Shown here: one piece after another, positions 18,796 to 27,030 of the stretch
How the letters are laid out: the number at the start of each line of letters is the position of its first letter
Numbering within the stretch: position 1 is the first letter of the stretch
Assembly (NCBI GenBank): GCA_022768285.1
Contig: JALEMJ010000021.1
Span: forward strand, 1-47,143
Length of the DNA: 47,143 bases
Source of the DNA: Aerococcus sp.
GTDB taxonomy: Bacteria > Bacillota > Bacilli > Lactobacillales > Aerococcaceae
Direction: 5' to 3'
Notes under the pieces: model-generated
Told to the model about the DNA's origin: nothing
Seen by the model: only the letters and a program-made list of their open reading frames with translations
Database searches by the model: none
Position numbers and translations under genes: made by a program

Positions 18796-20133
18796 ATGGC
18801 AGACCCCACGCGTTTGAAAAGACAACTCAATTCTTTTCAAATTATTATTTTAGGATTTTTGGGAATGATATTGCTTGGCACAGTGCTGCTCATGCTTCCG
18901 ATCTCTTCGCATGCCGGGATTTGGACACCATTTAATGAAGCGCTGTTCACTGCGACGTCTGCCGTCTGTGTTACGGGGTTGATCGTTCACGATGTCGCGA
19001 TATATTGGTCGATGTTCGGGCAAGTCGTCATTCTGTTACTCATTCAAGCAGGTGGGCTCGGCTTAGTCACCGTTACAGCATTCTTCGCATTGCTGTCCGG
19101 ACGCACGATTTCACTCAAACAGCGCAGCACGATTCAGGAAGCGATCGCCGCGCCAAAAATCGGTGGTATCGTCAATTTAACGCGATTCGTTTTGACTGTG
19201 ACGTTTCTAATTGAACTATTCGGTGCGCTTATCATGATGCCCGTCTTTGTTCCAAAATTTGGACTGCGTGGGATATGGATGTCTGTATTTCACGCTGTAT
19301 CCGCCTTCTGTAATGGGGGATTCGATGTCATGGGAACGCCTGAAAATACTTACCAGTCGATGACCTCATTTATCGGCCAACCGGTTATTAATCTTACCAT
19401 TATGGGATTGATTATCATCGGTGGTCTCGGTTTTCTGACCTGGTACGATATTTACACACATGGTACCCATTTCCGGCGTTACACGATGCAGAGTAAAGTT
19501 ATTATTACCACCACGCTCAGTTTGGTATTTGTGCCCGCCATTATCTTCTTCTTTAGAGATTTTGGCGCCCTGCCGATCGGTGAGCGTATTCTCAGCTCAT
19601 TGTTCCAGTCTGTCACCATGCGTACGGCTGGATTTAACACGGTGAATCTCGCGACCATGACGAGTTTTAGCCAGGGCATCTGTATCCTATTAATGCTGAT
19701 CGGTGGATCGCCGGGATCCACGGCAGGGGGGATGAAAACAACCACTTTCGCCGTGTTGTTTGCGAATGTGGTCACGACTTTCCAAAACAAAGATGAAATT
19801 CATCTCTTCGGGCGACGCATCGACGATCATGCGATTAAGAATGCCGCAACGATTTTCATGTTGTATATCATCATTTTCTTCCTCGGTGCTGGTGCCATCA
19901 GCACGATGGAAGAGTTACCGATGAGCGTGACTTTATATGAAACAGCTTCAGCGATTGGCACGGTCGGTGTATCGCTCGGATTGACACCGACACTCAGTCT
20001 GCCGTCGCACTTGATCCTGATTCTCTTCATGTTCATCGGACGCGTCGGTGGGTTGACGCTCATCTACTCAACATTATCGTTAACGAATAAAAATGTGTCA
20101 CGCTTTCCAAAAGAGCGCATTACTATCGGTTAA
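18796..20133 (+). CDS. ktrB: Potassium uptake protein KtrB/TrkH family
   Basis: A 445-residue polytopic membrane protein of the Trk/Ktr/HKT superfamily that conducts potassium (often with sodium). Four repeated membrane-pore-membrane units are visible, with selectivity-filter regions such as TSAVCVTGL, NGGFDVMG, MRTAGFNT and ASAIGTVGVSLG. A conserved GGSPGSTAGGMKTTT segment follows the third pore. The frame could start 16 codons earlier, but the ATG at 18796 follows an AAAAGGAG site. It is followed 17 bp later by its regulatory subunit gene. Divergent from gdpP across the parS tract. Confidence 0.95.
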   Translation: MADPTRLKRQLNSFQIIILGFLGMILLGTVLLMLPISSHAGIWTPFNEALFTATSAVCVTGLIVHDVAIYWSMFGQVVILLLIQAGGLGLVTVTAFFALLSGRTISLKQRSTIQEAIAAPKIGGIVNLTRFVLTVTFLIELFGALIMMPVFVPKFGLRGIWMSVFHAVSAFCNGGFDVMGTPENTYQSMTSFIGQPVINLTIMGLIIIGGLGFLTWYDIYTHGTHFRRYTMQSKVIITTTLSLVFVPAIIFFFRDFGALPIGERILSSLFQSVTMRTAGFNTVNLATMTSFSQGICILLMLIGGSPGSTAGGMKTTTFAVLFANVVTTFQNKDEIHLFGRRIDDHAIKNAATIFMLYIIIFFLGAGAISTMEELPMSVTLYETASAIGTVGVSLGLTPTLSLPSHLILILFMFIGRVGGLTLIYSTLSLTNKNVSRFPKERITIG

Positions 20134-20150
20134 AAAGGAGCATTCTGATC

Positions 20151-20798
20151 ATGAAATCTATTTTACTTATCGGTTTAGGACGTTTCGGCCATCATATGGC
20201 GGAGCAATTGAATCGGCTCAATCATCAGGTGATGGCTGTCGATATTCGCGAAGATCGTGTGAATGATATTTTACCAATCGTTACGAATGCCCAGATAGGC
20301 GATGCCACAAATGCTGAATTCTTGAAATCACTCGGCATTAGCAACTTTGATCTCTGCATCGTGGCGATTGCGAATGACTTCCAGAGTTCACTCGAAATCA
20401 CGTCGTTGCTTAAAGAAATGGGCGCGCCACTTGTCGTTTCCCGTGCAGAACAGGATTTACAGGTTAAATTTTTACTGCGCAATGGAGCGGATGAAGTCGT
20501 TTATCCAGAAAAGCAGGTCGCCAAATGGGCTGCCATTCGCTATACATCGGATCACATTTTCGATTATATTGAACTCGATGATTCCTACGCGATGTTTGAG
20601 GTTGCTGTCCCGAAAGACTGGGTCGGTATGACTATCGGCCAGATCGATATCCGCAAACGCTATAACATTAATATTGTCGCGTTGAAATACAAAGACCACA
20701 TGGATGTCGGTATCTCACCAGAAACCGTCCTGACTTCTGAGAACAGGATGTTGGTCGTTGGCGAATACAAAAACTTAAAAAAATACTTCCATATCTAA
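20151..20798 (+). CDS. ktrA: Potassium uptake regulatory subunit KtrA (RCK/TrkA-N)
   Basis: A 215-residue cytoplasmic protein. The N-terminal Rossmann-fold RCK domain shows LLIGLGRFGHHMAEQL (GxGxxG, residues 4-19) and binds ATP, ADP or NADH. The C-terminal RCK_C domain (about 135-215) binds c-di-AMP in related proteins. KtrA rings gate the KtrB channel. AAAAAGGAG precedes the start and a terminator follows. Proximity to gdpP fits a shared c-di-AMP/potassium theme (inference). Confidence 0.95.
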   Translation: MKSILLIGLGRFGHHMAEQLNRLNHQVMAVDIREDRVNDILPIVTNAQIGDATNAEFLKSLGISNFDLCIVAIANDFQSSLEITSLLKEMGAPLVVSRAEQDLQVKFLLRNGADEVVYPEKQVAKWAAIRYTSDHIFDYIELDDSYAMFEVAVPKDWVGMTIGQIDIRKRYNINIVALKYKDHMDVGISPETVLTSENRMLVVGEYKNLKKYFHI

Positions 20799-20807
20799 GA
20801 AGATCAT

Positions 20808-20842
20808 ACCACTAGCCATCGCATCGGTTAGTGGTTTTATTT
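20808..20842 (+). terminator. Terminator after ktrBA
   Basis: ACCACTAGCC and GGTTAGTGGT pair around a seven-base loop, followed by TTTTATTTTTA. Confidence 0.85.
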
Positions 20843-20865
20843 TTATATGAAATGAGGAAAGCATC

Positions 20866-20940
20866 ATGAAAAATCTCAATAATGGCTATCTCATTCCTAC
20901 ACCATCAATTTTCCGACTATTGCTAATAAAAAAACAATGA
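20866..20940 (+). CDS. Possible 24-residue small ORF
   Basis: A short frame (starting MKNLNNGYLIPTPS) has a good GAGGAAAG ribosome site five bases before its ATG. It ends 36 bp before the ABC exporter ATPase gene. It could be a leader peptide, a small secreted peptide or chance. There is no Gly-Gly leader or hydrophobic core typical of a bacteriocin. Confidence 0.3.
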   Translation: MKNLNNGYLIPTPSIFRLLLIKKQ

Positions 20941-20976
20941 TATACTGAACCCTATCAACTATATGAGGAGCATTCC

Positions 20977-21747
20977 ATGGCTTTATTGCATGTCAATAAT
21001 TTACATAAATCTTTTCAATCGAAGCAACAAACCATCGAAATCATCAAAGGCATTTCATTTGCGATTCAGCCCGGAGAAATCGTTGCACTATTGGGGCCAA
21101 ATGGTGCTGGTAAGACAACAACCATTCAGATGATTTCCGGTTACCTCGAACCGACAGCGGGCGATATTTTTATCAATGATGAGCCTCTAACCACTAAAAA
21201 TCAACAAAAATTCAATATTGGCTTAGTATTGGGAGGTGAGTTGGGCTTTTACGGCAACGCAACGGCTTATGATAATCTCGTTTTCTTTGCGCATTTAGAT
21301 AAAATACCACGACGACAGATTAAATCGGAAGTTCTACGCGTACTCGACCTCGTCAATCTCCTACCCGCAAAAAACAAAAAGGCCTACACCTTTTCGCGTG
21401 GGATGTTACAACGTCTCCATATTGCGCGTGCATTACTGGGACAACCGCAATTATTGCTACTCGATGAGCCGACAAACGGATTAGATGTCGAAATCAGTCA
21501 GGAAATTCGTACGCTGATTAAACAGTTAGCAACTGAACAGCACGTCGGTATTTTGCTGACAAGCCATTTAATGGGTGAGGTGGAACAGCTCGCTGATGAG
21601 ATTCTCTTGCTCATGGACGGCAAAATTCAGATCAGTGGCGACGTTTCGACAATTATCGATCGCTCACACGTCAAGCATATCGATCGCCCAGCAACACTTG
21701 AAGAGTCCTACTTAGCACTCATTCATGAAATGAAAGGAGAGAGCTGA
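20977..21747 (+). CDS. ABC exporter ATP-binding protein
   Basis: A 256-residue ATPase of the ABC-2 (CcmA/NatA-like) class. It has Walker A GPNGAGKTT near residues 39-47, the atypical signature FSRGMLQRLHIARAL (S-R-G-M instead of S-G-G-Q), Walker B LLLLDEPTNGLD, and a switch histidine in LTSHLMGE. It is the first of three tightly packed genes with two membrane proteins downstream and would drive export of an unknown substrate. GAGGAG precedes the ATG. Confidence 0.93.
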   Translation: MALLHVNNLHKSFQSKQQTIEIIKGISFAIQPGEIVALLGPNGAGKTTTIQMISGYLEPTAGDIFINDEPLTTKNQQKFNIGLVLGGELGFYGNATAYDNLVFFAHLDKIPRRQIKSEVLRVLDLVNLLPAKNKKAYTFSRGMLQRLHIARALLGQPQLLLLDEPTNGLDVEISQEIRTLIKQLATEQHVGILLTSHLMGEVEQLADEILLLMDGKIQISGDVSTIIDRSHVKHIDRPATLEESYLALIHEMKGES

Positions 21748-21748
21748 A

Positions 21749-22492
21749 ATGTCACGCTTTTTCTCGCTCGCCTGGTTTCATCTGAAAATTTTCTCCAAAA
21801 ATTCATATTTTGTGAGTCTGGCTATCACTAGTACTTTGGCGTTATTGTTTATTGAATATATCGTAGCATATGCTTCCAATTTAACATTAACCAGTCAATC
21901 ATGGCTTCGTGCCGCGATTTTTGGTCTATGGAATTGTGGAACGACTGCTGCCGGTTGTATTAGTTTTCAACGGCATCGCGGCACGCTACCGTACTTACTT
22001 AATCATCGTGTAAGTGATGCAGTTTCACTCGCTGCCGTGGTTGCGCCTGCAGCGATATTTGGGTTATTGTGCTTCCCGCTCGCCATGCTCGTAGGGAGCA
22101 TTTTAGGCTTTCCACTGACATTCACGCCGCAATTCGTTCTCGGGGTGATCGGCTTATGGCTCGGTGCGTTAGTTCTTGATTTTCTTATCGCCAGTATTTT
22201 TGTTTTAACGCGACATGCTATGGTCTATGAAGATTTATTGACACTCCCGCTGTTATTGCTATCGGGGCTCTACACGTTGCCTACTGCTTTCGCACCCATC
22301 ACAAAGTTGGCGAATTGGTTTCTGCCGATTGCCTTGCCGATTAAATGGTTACTCGGTAACGAACCGATTTCTTGGCTGACATTCTCACAATTTGCCGTCT
22401 GTCTACTCATTTCAGGTGGTATAAGCTATGTGTTGGCGCATTATCTCCTCAACAAAGCGAAGCAGACCGGCCGGCTGGGGGTGGTCATATGA
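21749..22492 (+). CDS. ABC-2 type membrane protein (first)
   Basis: A 247-residue protein with six predicted transmembrane helices and no soluble domain. It begins one base after the ATPase gene and overlaps the next gene by four bases (ATGA), so the three form one transporter operon. I cannot assign a substrate; drug, peptide or cell-wall precursor export are all possible. Confidence 0.85.
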   Translation: MSRFFSLAWFHLKIFSKNSYFVSLAITSTLALLFIEYIVAYASNLTLTSQSWLRAAIFGLWNCGTTAAGCISFQRHRGTLPYLLNHRVSDAVSLAAVVAPAAIFGLLCFPLAMLVGSILGFPLTFTPQFVLGVIGLWLGALVLDFLIASIFVLTRHAMVYEDLLTLPLLLLSGLYTLPTAFAPITKLANWFLPIALPIKWLLGNEPISWLTFSQFAVCLLISGGISYVLAHYLLNKAKQTGRLGVVI

Positions 22493-23214
22493 AAGTTGTG
22501 CTTTCCAATATTGAAATACTCGATAATTGGAAAACCTTTGTGATTCATTTTTTCCTATTACCGTTGCTCAATACCGCAATGTTTTTCCTGCTTAATCGGA
22601 CGATTACTGGGGAATTTGATCTCACGATTATTGCGACTTCAATCACGCTTTCAGGTAGTTTGACAGCTATGAATCAGATGGCCGCTGCTTTTGTCAATGA
22701 TACATTTCGAGGCATTGATCGGGAACTCGCGCGACGCCACCCATTCAGTGGCTATTATTGGGGAAGTAAAGCGCTTATCATTTTTTTATTCAGTTTTGCA
22801 TTAGTGATGAGTAACCTCATCATCTTGAAAATCTGTGGGCTATCCACGTCACTGATGATGCAGAGTATCAAATTGAGTCCGCTGTTAATCATTTATGGGC
22901 TGATTATCGGTGCAACGACAGCTATCCTAGGGTGGGGACGCTCAAATCCCTATGCCTTTTCTAATGTGATTGCTGAAATTGCGCTGATTTTAGCGGGAAT
23001 TATTGCGCCGTATCAGCAATTTCCACCAGTGTTCAGATGGTTAACATATGGCTTACCTTATGCGCGCACAATGATGCGGTTCTTTACGCCACAATCCCCA
23101 AAAACACTCGCCATCGATAGCTTAATTGCAATACTCTGGTTAGTGATCGGTGTGATTGTCTACACTTATAAAGTACATCATATCGGCAAATTCCAGAGCC
23201 GAACTATGATTTAA
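22489..23214 (+). CDS. ABC-2 type membrane protein (second)
   Basis: A 241-residue protein with about six transmembrane helices, paired with the preceding membrane protein. The open frame extends upstream to 22372, but the overlap there would be 120 bp. The ATG at 22489 has a GGGGGTGG site and the usual four-base overlap, so I prefer it. It is the last gene of the operon; a strong hairpin terminator follows. Confidence 0.83.
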   Translation: MKVVLSNIEILDNWKTFVIHFFLLPLLNTAMFFLLNRTITGEFDLTIIATSITLSGSLTAMNQMAAAFVNDTFRGIDRELARRHPFSGYYWGSKALIIFLFSFALVMSNLIILKICGLSTSLMMQSIKLSPLLIIYGLIIGATTAILGWGRSNPYAFSNVIAEIALILAGIIAPYQQFPPVFRWLTYGLPYARTMMRFFTPQSPKTLAIDSLIAILWLVIGVIVYTYKVHHIGKFQSRTMI

Positions 23215-23235
23215 ACCACCCAACGACACACAAAA

Positions 23236-23269
23236 AAAACGGTACCTCGTAGAAACGGGGTACCGTTTT
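23236..23269. terminator. Bidirectional terminator between the ABC exporter and rpsR
   Basis: AAAACGGTACC and GGTACCGTTTT form a perfect 11-bp stem with A and T runs on both sides. It serves the convergent transcripts of the ABC exporter and rpsF-ssb-rpsR. Confidence 0.9.
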
Positions 23270-23281
23270 GTCTTTATATCA

Positions 23282-23521
23282 TTAGTCTTGTTCAGTAAAT
23301 GGAAGCAATCCCATGATACGTGCGCGTTTGATTGCTTTTGTCAATTCGCGCTGATGTTTAGCGGATGTTCCAGTTACACGACGTGGCAAGATTTTACCTT
23401 TGTCTGAGATAAAACGTTGCAATAAATCTGTGTCTTTGTAGTCTACATATTCAATGTGATTAGCAGCTAAGTAGTCGACTTTTCTTCTGCGACGACCGCC
23501 GCCACGGCGATTCTGTGCCAT
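23282..23521 (-). CDS. rpsR: 30S ribosomal protein S18
   Basis: A 79-residue ribosomal protein with a basic N-terminus ([11 protein letters not shown]) and the conserved core [20 protein letters not shown] followed by [22 protein letters not shown]18 pairs with S6 on the 30S platform. It ends the rpsF-ssb-rpsR operon, which has the same order across Firmicutes. Confidence 0.98.
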   Translation of the reverse strand: MAQNRRGGGRRRRKVDYLAANHIEYVDYKDTDLLQRFISDKGKILPRRVTGTSAKHQRELTKAIKRARIMGLLPFTEQD

Positions 23522-23551
23522 AGTTATTCGATCCTCCCTCGTTCAAAAATG

Positions 23552-24133
23552 CTAGAACGGTAGGTCATCATCAGCAATATCGTTGGATGAATCGAAGGAT
23601 TGCCCATCGTCTTTGTTGTTAGCGAATGGGTCATCGCCACCGTATTCAAAACCATCGTTACTATTGTTGTTATTGCTGTAGGACTGTCCACCGTTATTAT
23701 TGTTGTAGGAGGATGAGTTACCCGAATTTCCATAGTCTGCAAATGGATCATCATTCGCATTACCGTATGCGTTATCGTAGTTGCCATCACCTTGCGGACG
23801 ACTTTCGGTTACACTCTTCGATTCCAAGAAACTGAAGTTATTGACAAGAACTTCAGTAACATACACACGATTGCCTTGTTGGTTCTCGTAGTTTCGCGTC
23901 TGGATGGAACCTTCGAGACCGACGAGTGAGCCTTTGCGCGTATACTTCGCAAAGTTCTCAGCTGATTTACGCCACATCACACAGTTAATAAAGTCTGTTT
24001 GACGTTCACCGTTGGCATCGCGGAAATTACGTTCTACTGCGACACTGAAGTTAGCGACCGGAACGCCGCTCTGGGTATAACGGAGATCAACGTCTCTCGT
24101 CAGTCGACCGACCAATACGACATTGTTAATCAT
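23552..24133 (-). CDS. ssb: Single-stranded DNA-binding protein
   Basis: A 193-residue SSB. The N-terminal OB-fold (residues 1-105) starts [20 protein letters not shown] and contains [22 protein letters not shown] long Gly/Asn/Ser/Asp-rich disordered linker follows. The tail ends in DDDLPF, the acidic tip that binds replication and repair partners. It lies between rpsF and rpsR. Confidence 0.98.
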   Translation of the reverse strand: MINNVVLVGRLTRDVDLRYTQSGVPVANFSVAVERNFRDANGERQTDFINCVMWRKSAENFAKYTRKGSLVGLEGSIQTRNYENQQGNRVYVTEVLVNNFSFLESKSVTESRPQGDGNYDNAYGNANDDPFADYGNSGNSSSYNNNNGGQSYSNNNNSNDGFEYGGDDPFANNKDDGQSFDSSNDIADDDLPF

Positions 24134-24162
24134 CAGATAACTCCTCTCCTAAACGTTAAACA

Positions 24163-24465
24163 TTACGCTTCAATCTTAGTAATCATGTGACGTAAGATAC
24201 CGTCGTTGATCTTAGCCAAACGGTCAAATTCGTTGATACCTTCAGCATCTTCTGCTTCACAGGTGATCAAGTGGTACACACCTTCACGGAAATGATCGAT
24301 TTCGTAAGCAAAACGACGTTTGTCCCAGTCTTTAGATTCTTCGATACGCGTACCGTTAGAAGTTAATACGTTGTCGAAACGTTCAACTAATTCGCTCTTT
24401 GCACTTTCATCAAGGTCAGGACGAATAATGTACAGCACCTCATATTTTGTCGTCTTTTCGTTCAT
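24163..24465 (-). CDS. rpsF: 30S ribosomal protein S6
   Basis: A 100-residue ribosomal protein with the S6 pattern [20 protein letters not shown], then [20 protein letters not shown]. The frame is open four codons further upstream to a GTG, but that GTG lies inside the ribosome site AGGAGG, so the ATG at 24465 is the start. It leads the operon; a 16S-like binding element for the S6-S18 pair in such leaders is known in other bacteria. Confidence 0.97.
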   Translation of the reverse strand: MNEKTTKYEVLYIIRPDLDESAKSELVERFDNVLTSNGTRIEESKDWDKRRFAYEIDHFREGVYHLITCEAEDAEGINEFDRLAKINDGILRHMITKIEA

Positions 24466-24495
24466 TAGACATAACACCTCCTCTTGGTCTTAGTG

Positions 24496-24513
24496 GCTTC
24501 AGTGGTCTGAAGC
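24496..24513 (-). promoter_or_regulatory. Hairpin in the rpsF leader
   Basis: GCTTCAG and CTGAAGC form a perfect 7-bp stem with a four-base loop in the untranslated leader, 30 bp before the rpsF ATG. It could be part of the S6-S18 autoregulatory site, but I do not see the full conserved motif. Confidence 0.35.
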
Positions 24514-24544
24514 AAGGAGAGTAAAAATATACTCACATCTAGTT

Positions 24545-24573
24545 ATATTACTGTAGAAAATCTGCGTTTGCAA
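24545..24573 (-). promoter_or_regulatory. Promoter of rpsF-ssb-rpsR
   Basis: On the minus strand TTGCAA (24573-24568) and TAATAT (24550-24545) are separated by 17 bp, about 80 bp upstream of rpsF. Confidence 0.65.
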
Positions 24574-24587
24574 TCATTTCGTTCAAA

Positions 24588-25868
24588 TTATTTCACTTGA
24601 TGCTCGCCGCGGTTCAAGGTGAGAGAGCGTTTGAACGTCTGCCAGACGCCTTCCTCACTGTAGGAGAGCACATTGGTTTTGTAAAACGTCAACGAGACAT
24701 GCAGCACAAGGGCAATGAAAATGATATTGACGATCACGGAAATGGTCAATTTGAGTGGGGAAACTTGTCCCTTCGCAATCCTTAGGGGCATGATATTCGC
24801 TGCGAATAGGGGAATATGCGACGCACCTTTCAAAAATACCGAATCCGAAAAGCGCATCATACCGAACAAACCGATGTAAAAACCGATCACCTGAATAATG
24901 CTCAGCGGGCCGGCTGCTTTCTGTGCATCTTCTTTTTTCGTTGTGAGCGAACCGATAAATGCTGCAAGGGCACTGTACAGGACGATGCCGAATACCCCGT
25001 AAACAACTGACCATCCAATCGCGCTGCCGATACTGTGCCACGTGTCACTCGGCACTGAAGCCAGCAGCTGATGGATCTCATCGTTGTAGTACCAGAACAC
25101 GCCACCTGCGAACAATGCATAGATGAAGAGCTGTGTCAAAATCATCAGCATGATGCCGAGCAATTTTCCGTAAAAATTCTGCGTCGCTGTCATCGTCGAG
25201 AGCAGAATCTCCATGATACGCGAACCTTTTTCGTCCGCGATATTCTGAATGATCAAGTTCGCGTACACCGCGATGTAGATAAAGACGATAAACATAATCG
25301 CCAGTGCAACCCCAAAGGTAATGAATTGACCCATTGATTGGTCGCTGCCAGTCACTTTATTCGTCGCTAATGAAGCGTTAGTCACTGGTACTTTCTGATT
25401 CATCAGTTTTTGATAATCTGTTGGGCTGATGCCGAGCGTACGAAGCGTCAGCATCGCTTGATAGTTATTGAGCACCTGCGTGAATGCAGGGTAGGTCGTC
25501 TGGAAATTCTCATCTCCCGCTGGACTGTAGTAGGTCGCTTTTAGTTGATCACCGGCCGTCGTTACCGCTAGATAGCTCGTAATCTCATCATCCGCAATCG
25601 CTTGCTTCGCTTGTTGTGTCGTATCAACATAGTGAATCTCCGGGAGCTGGTTGCCCGCCTGCTCGCTGATGACTTCGAGTCCTTGCTTTGTCGGTGCATC
25701 AGAAACGACAACCGTCAGTGGCTGATCTTCGTCCAAATCAGAAGTAAAGTATCCGATCACTAAGAAGAAAATAATCGCAATGAGTGGCATCAGCAGCATC
25801 ATAAAGAAGGAAAAATTCAGCGTGTTGCGGCGATAGGTTTCCTTAGCGACAATCCATACTTTATTCAT
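24588..25868 (-). CDS. NatB-like ABC-2 transporter permease
   Basis: A 426-residue membrane protein. The first transmembrane helix lies near residues 22-45, followed by a large extracellular domain (about 48-180), then about five more helices. This is the layout of NatB/YhaP-type ABC-2 permeases, which in Bacillus export sodium or other compounds. The frame could begin at a GTG three codons upstream, but AGGTGG fits the ATG at 25868. The ATG overlaps the end of the ATPase gene by eight bases, indicating coupling. Confidence 0.88.
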   Translation of the reverse strand: MNKVWIVAKETYRRNTLNFSFFMMLLMPLIAIIFFLVIGYFTSDLDEDQPLTVVVSDAPTKQGLEVISEQAGNQLPEIHYVDTTQQAKQAIADDEITSYLAVTTAGDQLKATYYSPAGDENFQTTYPAFTQVLNNYQAMLTLRTLGISPTDYQKLMNQKVPVTNASLATNKVTGSDQSMGQFITFGVALAIMFIVFIYIAVYANLIIQNIADEKGSRIMEILLSTMTATQNFYGKLLGIMLMILTQLFIYALFAGGVFWYYNDEIHQLLASVPSDTWHSIGSAIGWSVVYGVFGIVLYSALAAFIGSLTTKKEDAQKAAGPLSIIQVIGFYIGLFGMMRFSDSVFLKGASHIPLFAANIMPLRIAKGQVSPLKLTISVIVNIIFIALVLHVSLTFYKTNVLSYSEEGVWQTFKRSLTLNRGEHQVK

Positions 25869-26763
25869 GGTCGCCACCTGCTTTCATTTTAAAAATTTCC
25901 TCGAGTGTCGGCGGTTGTTGCGAGAATAGGGGAATATACTCGCCGTGCGTGAGCGTTTGATACAGGGTTGGGCCATAACTTTCATCCGCCAATACTAATC
26001 GGAAGGTTTGATTTTTCATTGCTTCAACCTGCGTCACGCCGTCCAACGCTTCGAGTGCTGCTTTCGTCCAGTTCGGCGTTTGGATCGTGAGACGCGTTGC
26101 ACCGAAGCTCTCCCTGATCTCAGGAATCGTGCCGTACAGCACACGCTCGCTATCGTGAATCATCATCATCGTGTCGCAGAGCTCCGCTACATTACTCATA
26201 TTATGACTCGAAAAGATGATCGCACTGCCTTTATCGCGGAGATAGTTAACGCCATTTTTTAATAAATCGGCGTTGACCGGATCGAGACCACTGAACGGCT
26301 CATCGAGTATCACGATACGCGGTTCATGAATGAGGGTGGCGATCAACTGAATTTTTTGCTGATTCCCTTTAGAGAGTGTTTTGATTTTGTCGGTTACTTT
26401 GCCTTTGACTTGGAAGCGATCCATCCACTCACCTAGGCGCTCGTCAACCGCTTTGGAGGACATACCGTGCAGATTCGCAAAGTAGCGAACTTGTTGGCGA
26501 ACCGTCATCCGCTCGTACAAGCCGCGCTCTTCGGGCAGATAACCGATCATTTCCGCCGGGATACTAACCTCGCCGTCCCACGTAATCGACGTCTCGGGGT
26601 GTTCGGATGTCATAAACCGTAAAATCATACGAAAAATGGTTGTCTTTCCCGACCCATTGCGTCCGACCAGTCCCATGATTTCACCATCGTTGATATCAAA
26701 TGAAATATCCGATACGGCAGTGACATCGCCGAATGTTTTCGATAAATGTTTCACACTGAGCAT
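25861..26763 (-). CDS. NatA-like ABC transporter ATP-binding protein
   Basis: A 300-residue ATPase. It has Walker A GRNGSGKTT near residues 33-41, the signature LSKGNQQKIQL, Walker B IVILDEPFSGLDP, the H-loop in FSSHNM, and a C-terminal extension of about 90 residues typical of NatA/YhaQ (DUF4162 type). It pairs with the downstream permease. The ATG at 26763 was chosen over an in-frame ATG ten codons earlier because GAAAGGAG precedes it. Confidence 0.92.
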   Translation of the reverse strand: MLSVKHLSKTFGDVTAVSDISFDINDGEIMGLVGRNGSGKTTIFRMILRFMTSEHPETSITWDGEVSIPAEMIGYLPEERGLYERMTVRQQVRYFANLHGMSSKAVDERLGEWMDRFQVKGKVTDKIKTLSKGNQQKIQLIATLIHEPRIVILDEPFSGLDPVNADLLKNGVNYLRDKGSAIIFSSHNMSNVAELCDTMMMIHDSERVLYGTIPEIRESFGATRLTIQTPNWTKAALEALDGVTQVEAMKNQTFRLVLADESYGPTLYQTLTHGEYIPLFSQQPPTLEEIFKMKAGGDHE

Positions 26764-26812
26764 GGCTGTCGACTCCTTTCTGTCAAAAACCAAACGTCAT
26801 CAATTTGCCATA

Positions 26813-26821
26813 ATTATAGCA
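26813..26821 (-). promoter_or_regulatory. Extended -10 promoter of the natAB-like operon
   Basis: TGCTATAAT on the minus strand, 50 bp upstream of the ATPase start. No good -35 is visible, which is usual for extended -10 promoters. Confidence 0.5.
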
Positions 26822-26865
26822 TTTAATTATTTGTATGAGCTTTAATATAAAATAATTTTTAGTGA

Positions 26866-26977
26866 TTGCTATTTAAAAATATAAGCTTAATATAGTGATT
26901 AAGGTTCAATCGCTCCCCAGTTTAGTAATTACGGTTACTGAGCATAACAGGTACGCCTGACGGGGAGCCTTTTTTAT
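26866..26977 (+). ncRNA. Candidate small RNA with bifurcated terminator
   Basis: On the plus strand TTGCTA (26866-26871) and TAATAT (26888-26893) are 16 bp apart. They are followed about 20 bases later by a structure with outer stem GCTCCCC/GGGGAGC (26912-26918, 26962-26968), an inner hairpin TTTAGTAA/TTACTGAG (26921-26928, 26935-26942) and a second hairpin CAGG-TACG-CCTG (26948-26959). Six T follow at once. No plus-strand gene lies upstream, so a roughly 75-base independent transcript is the simplest reading. Its function is unknown and I do not recognise a family. Confidence 0.45.
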
Positions 26978-26980
26978 ACA

Positions 26981-27008
26981 CAAAAAAGATGGGGAAATTT
27001 CCCCATCT
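26981..27008 (-). terminator. Terminator after the subtilase gene
   Basis: AGATGGGGAAATTTCCCCATCT is a perfect 22-bp palindrome (26987-27008 on both strands). The plus-strand A-run at 26982-26987 supplies the U-tract for the minus-strand transcript. Confidence 0.8.
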
Positions 27009-27030
27009 ATCAAACTTACTGCTTAATTGA

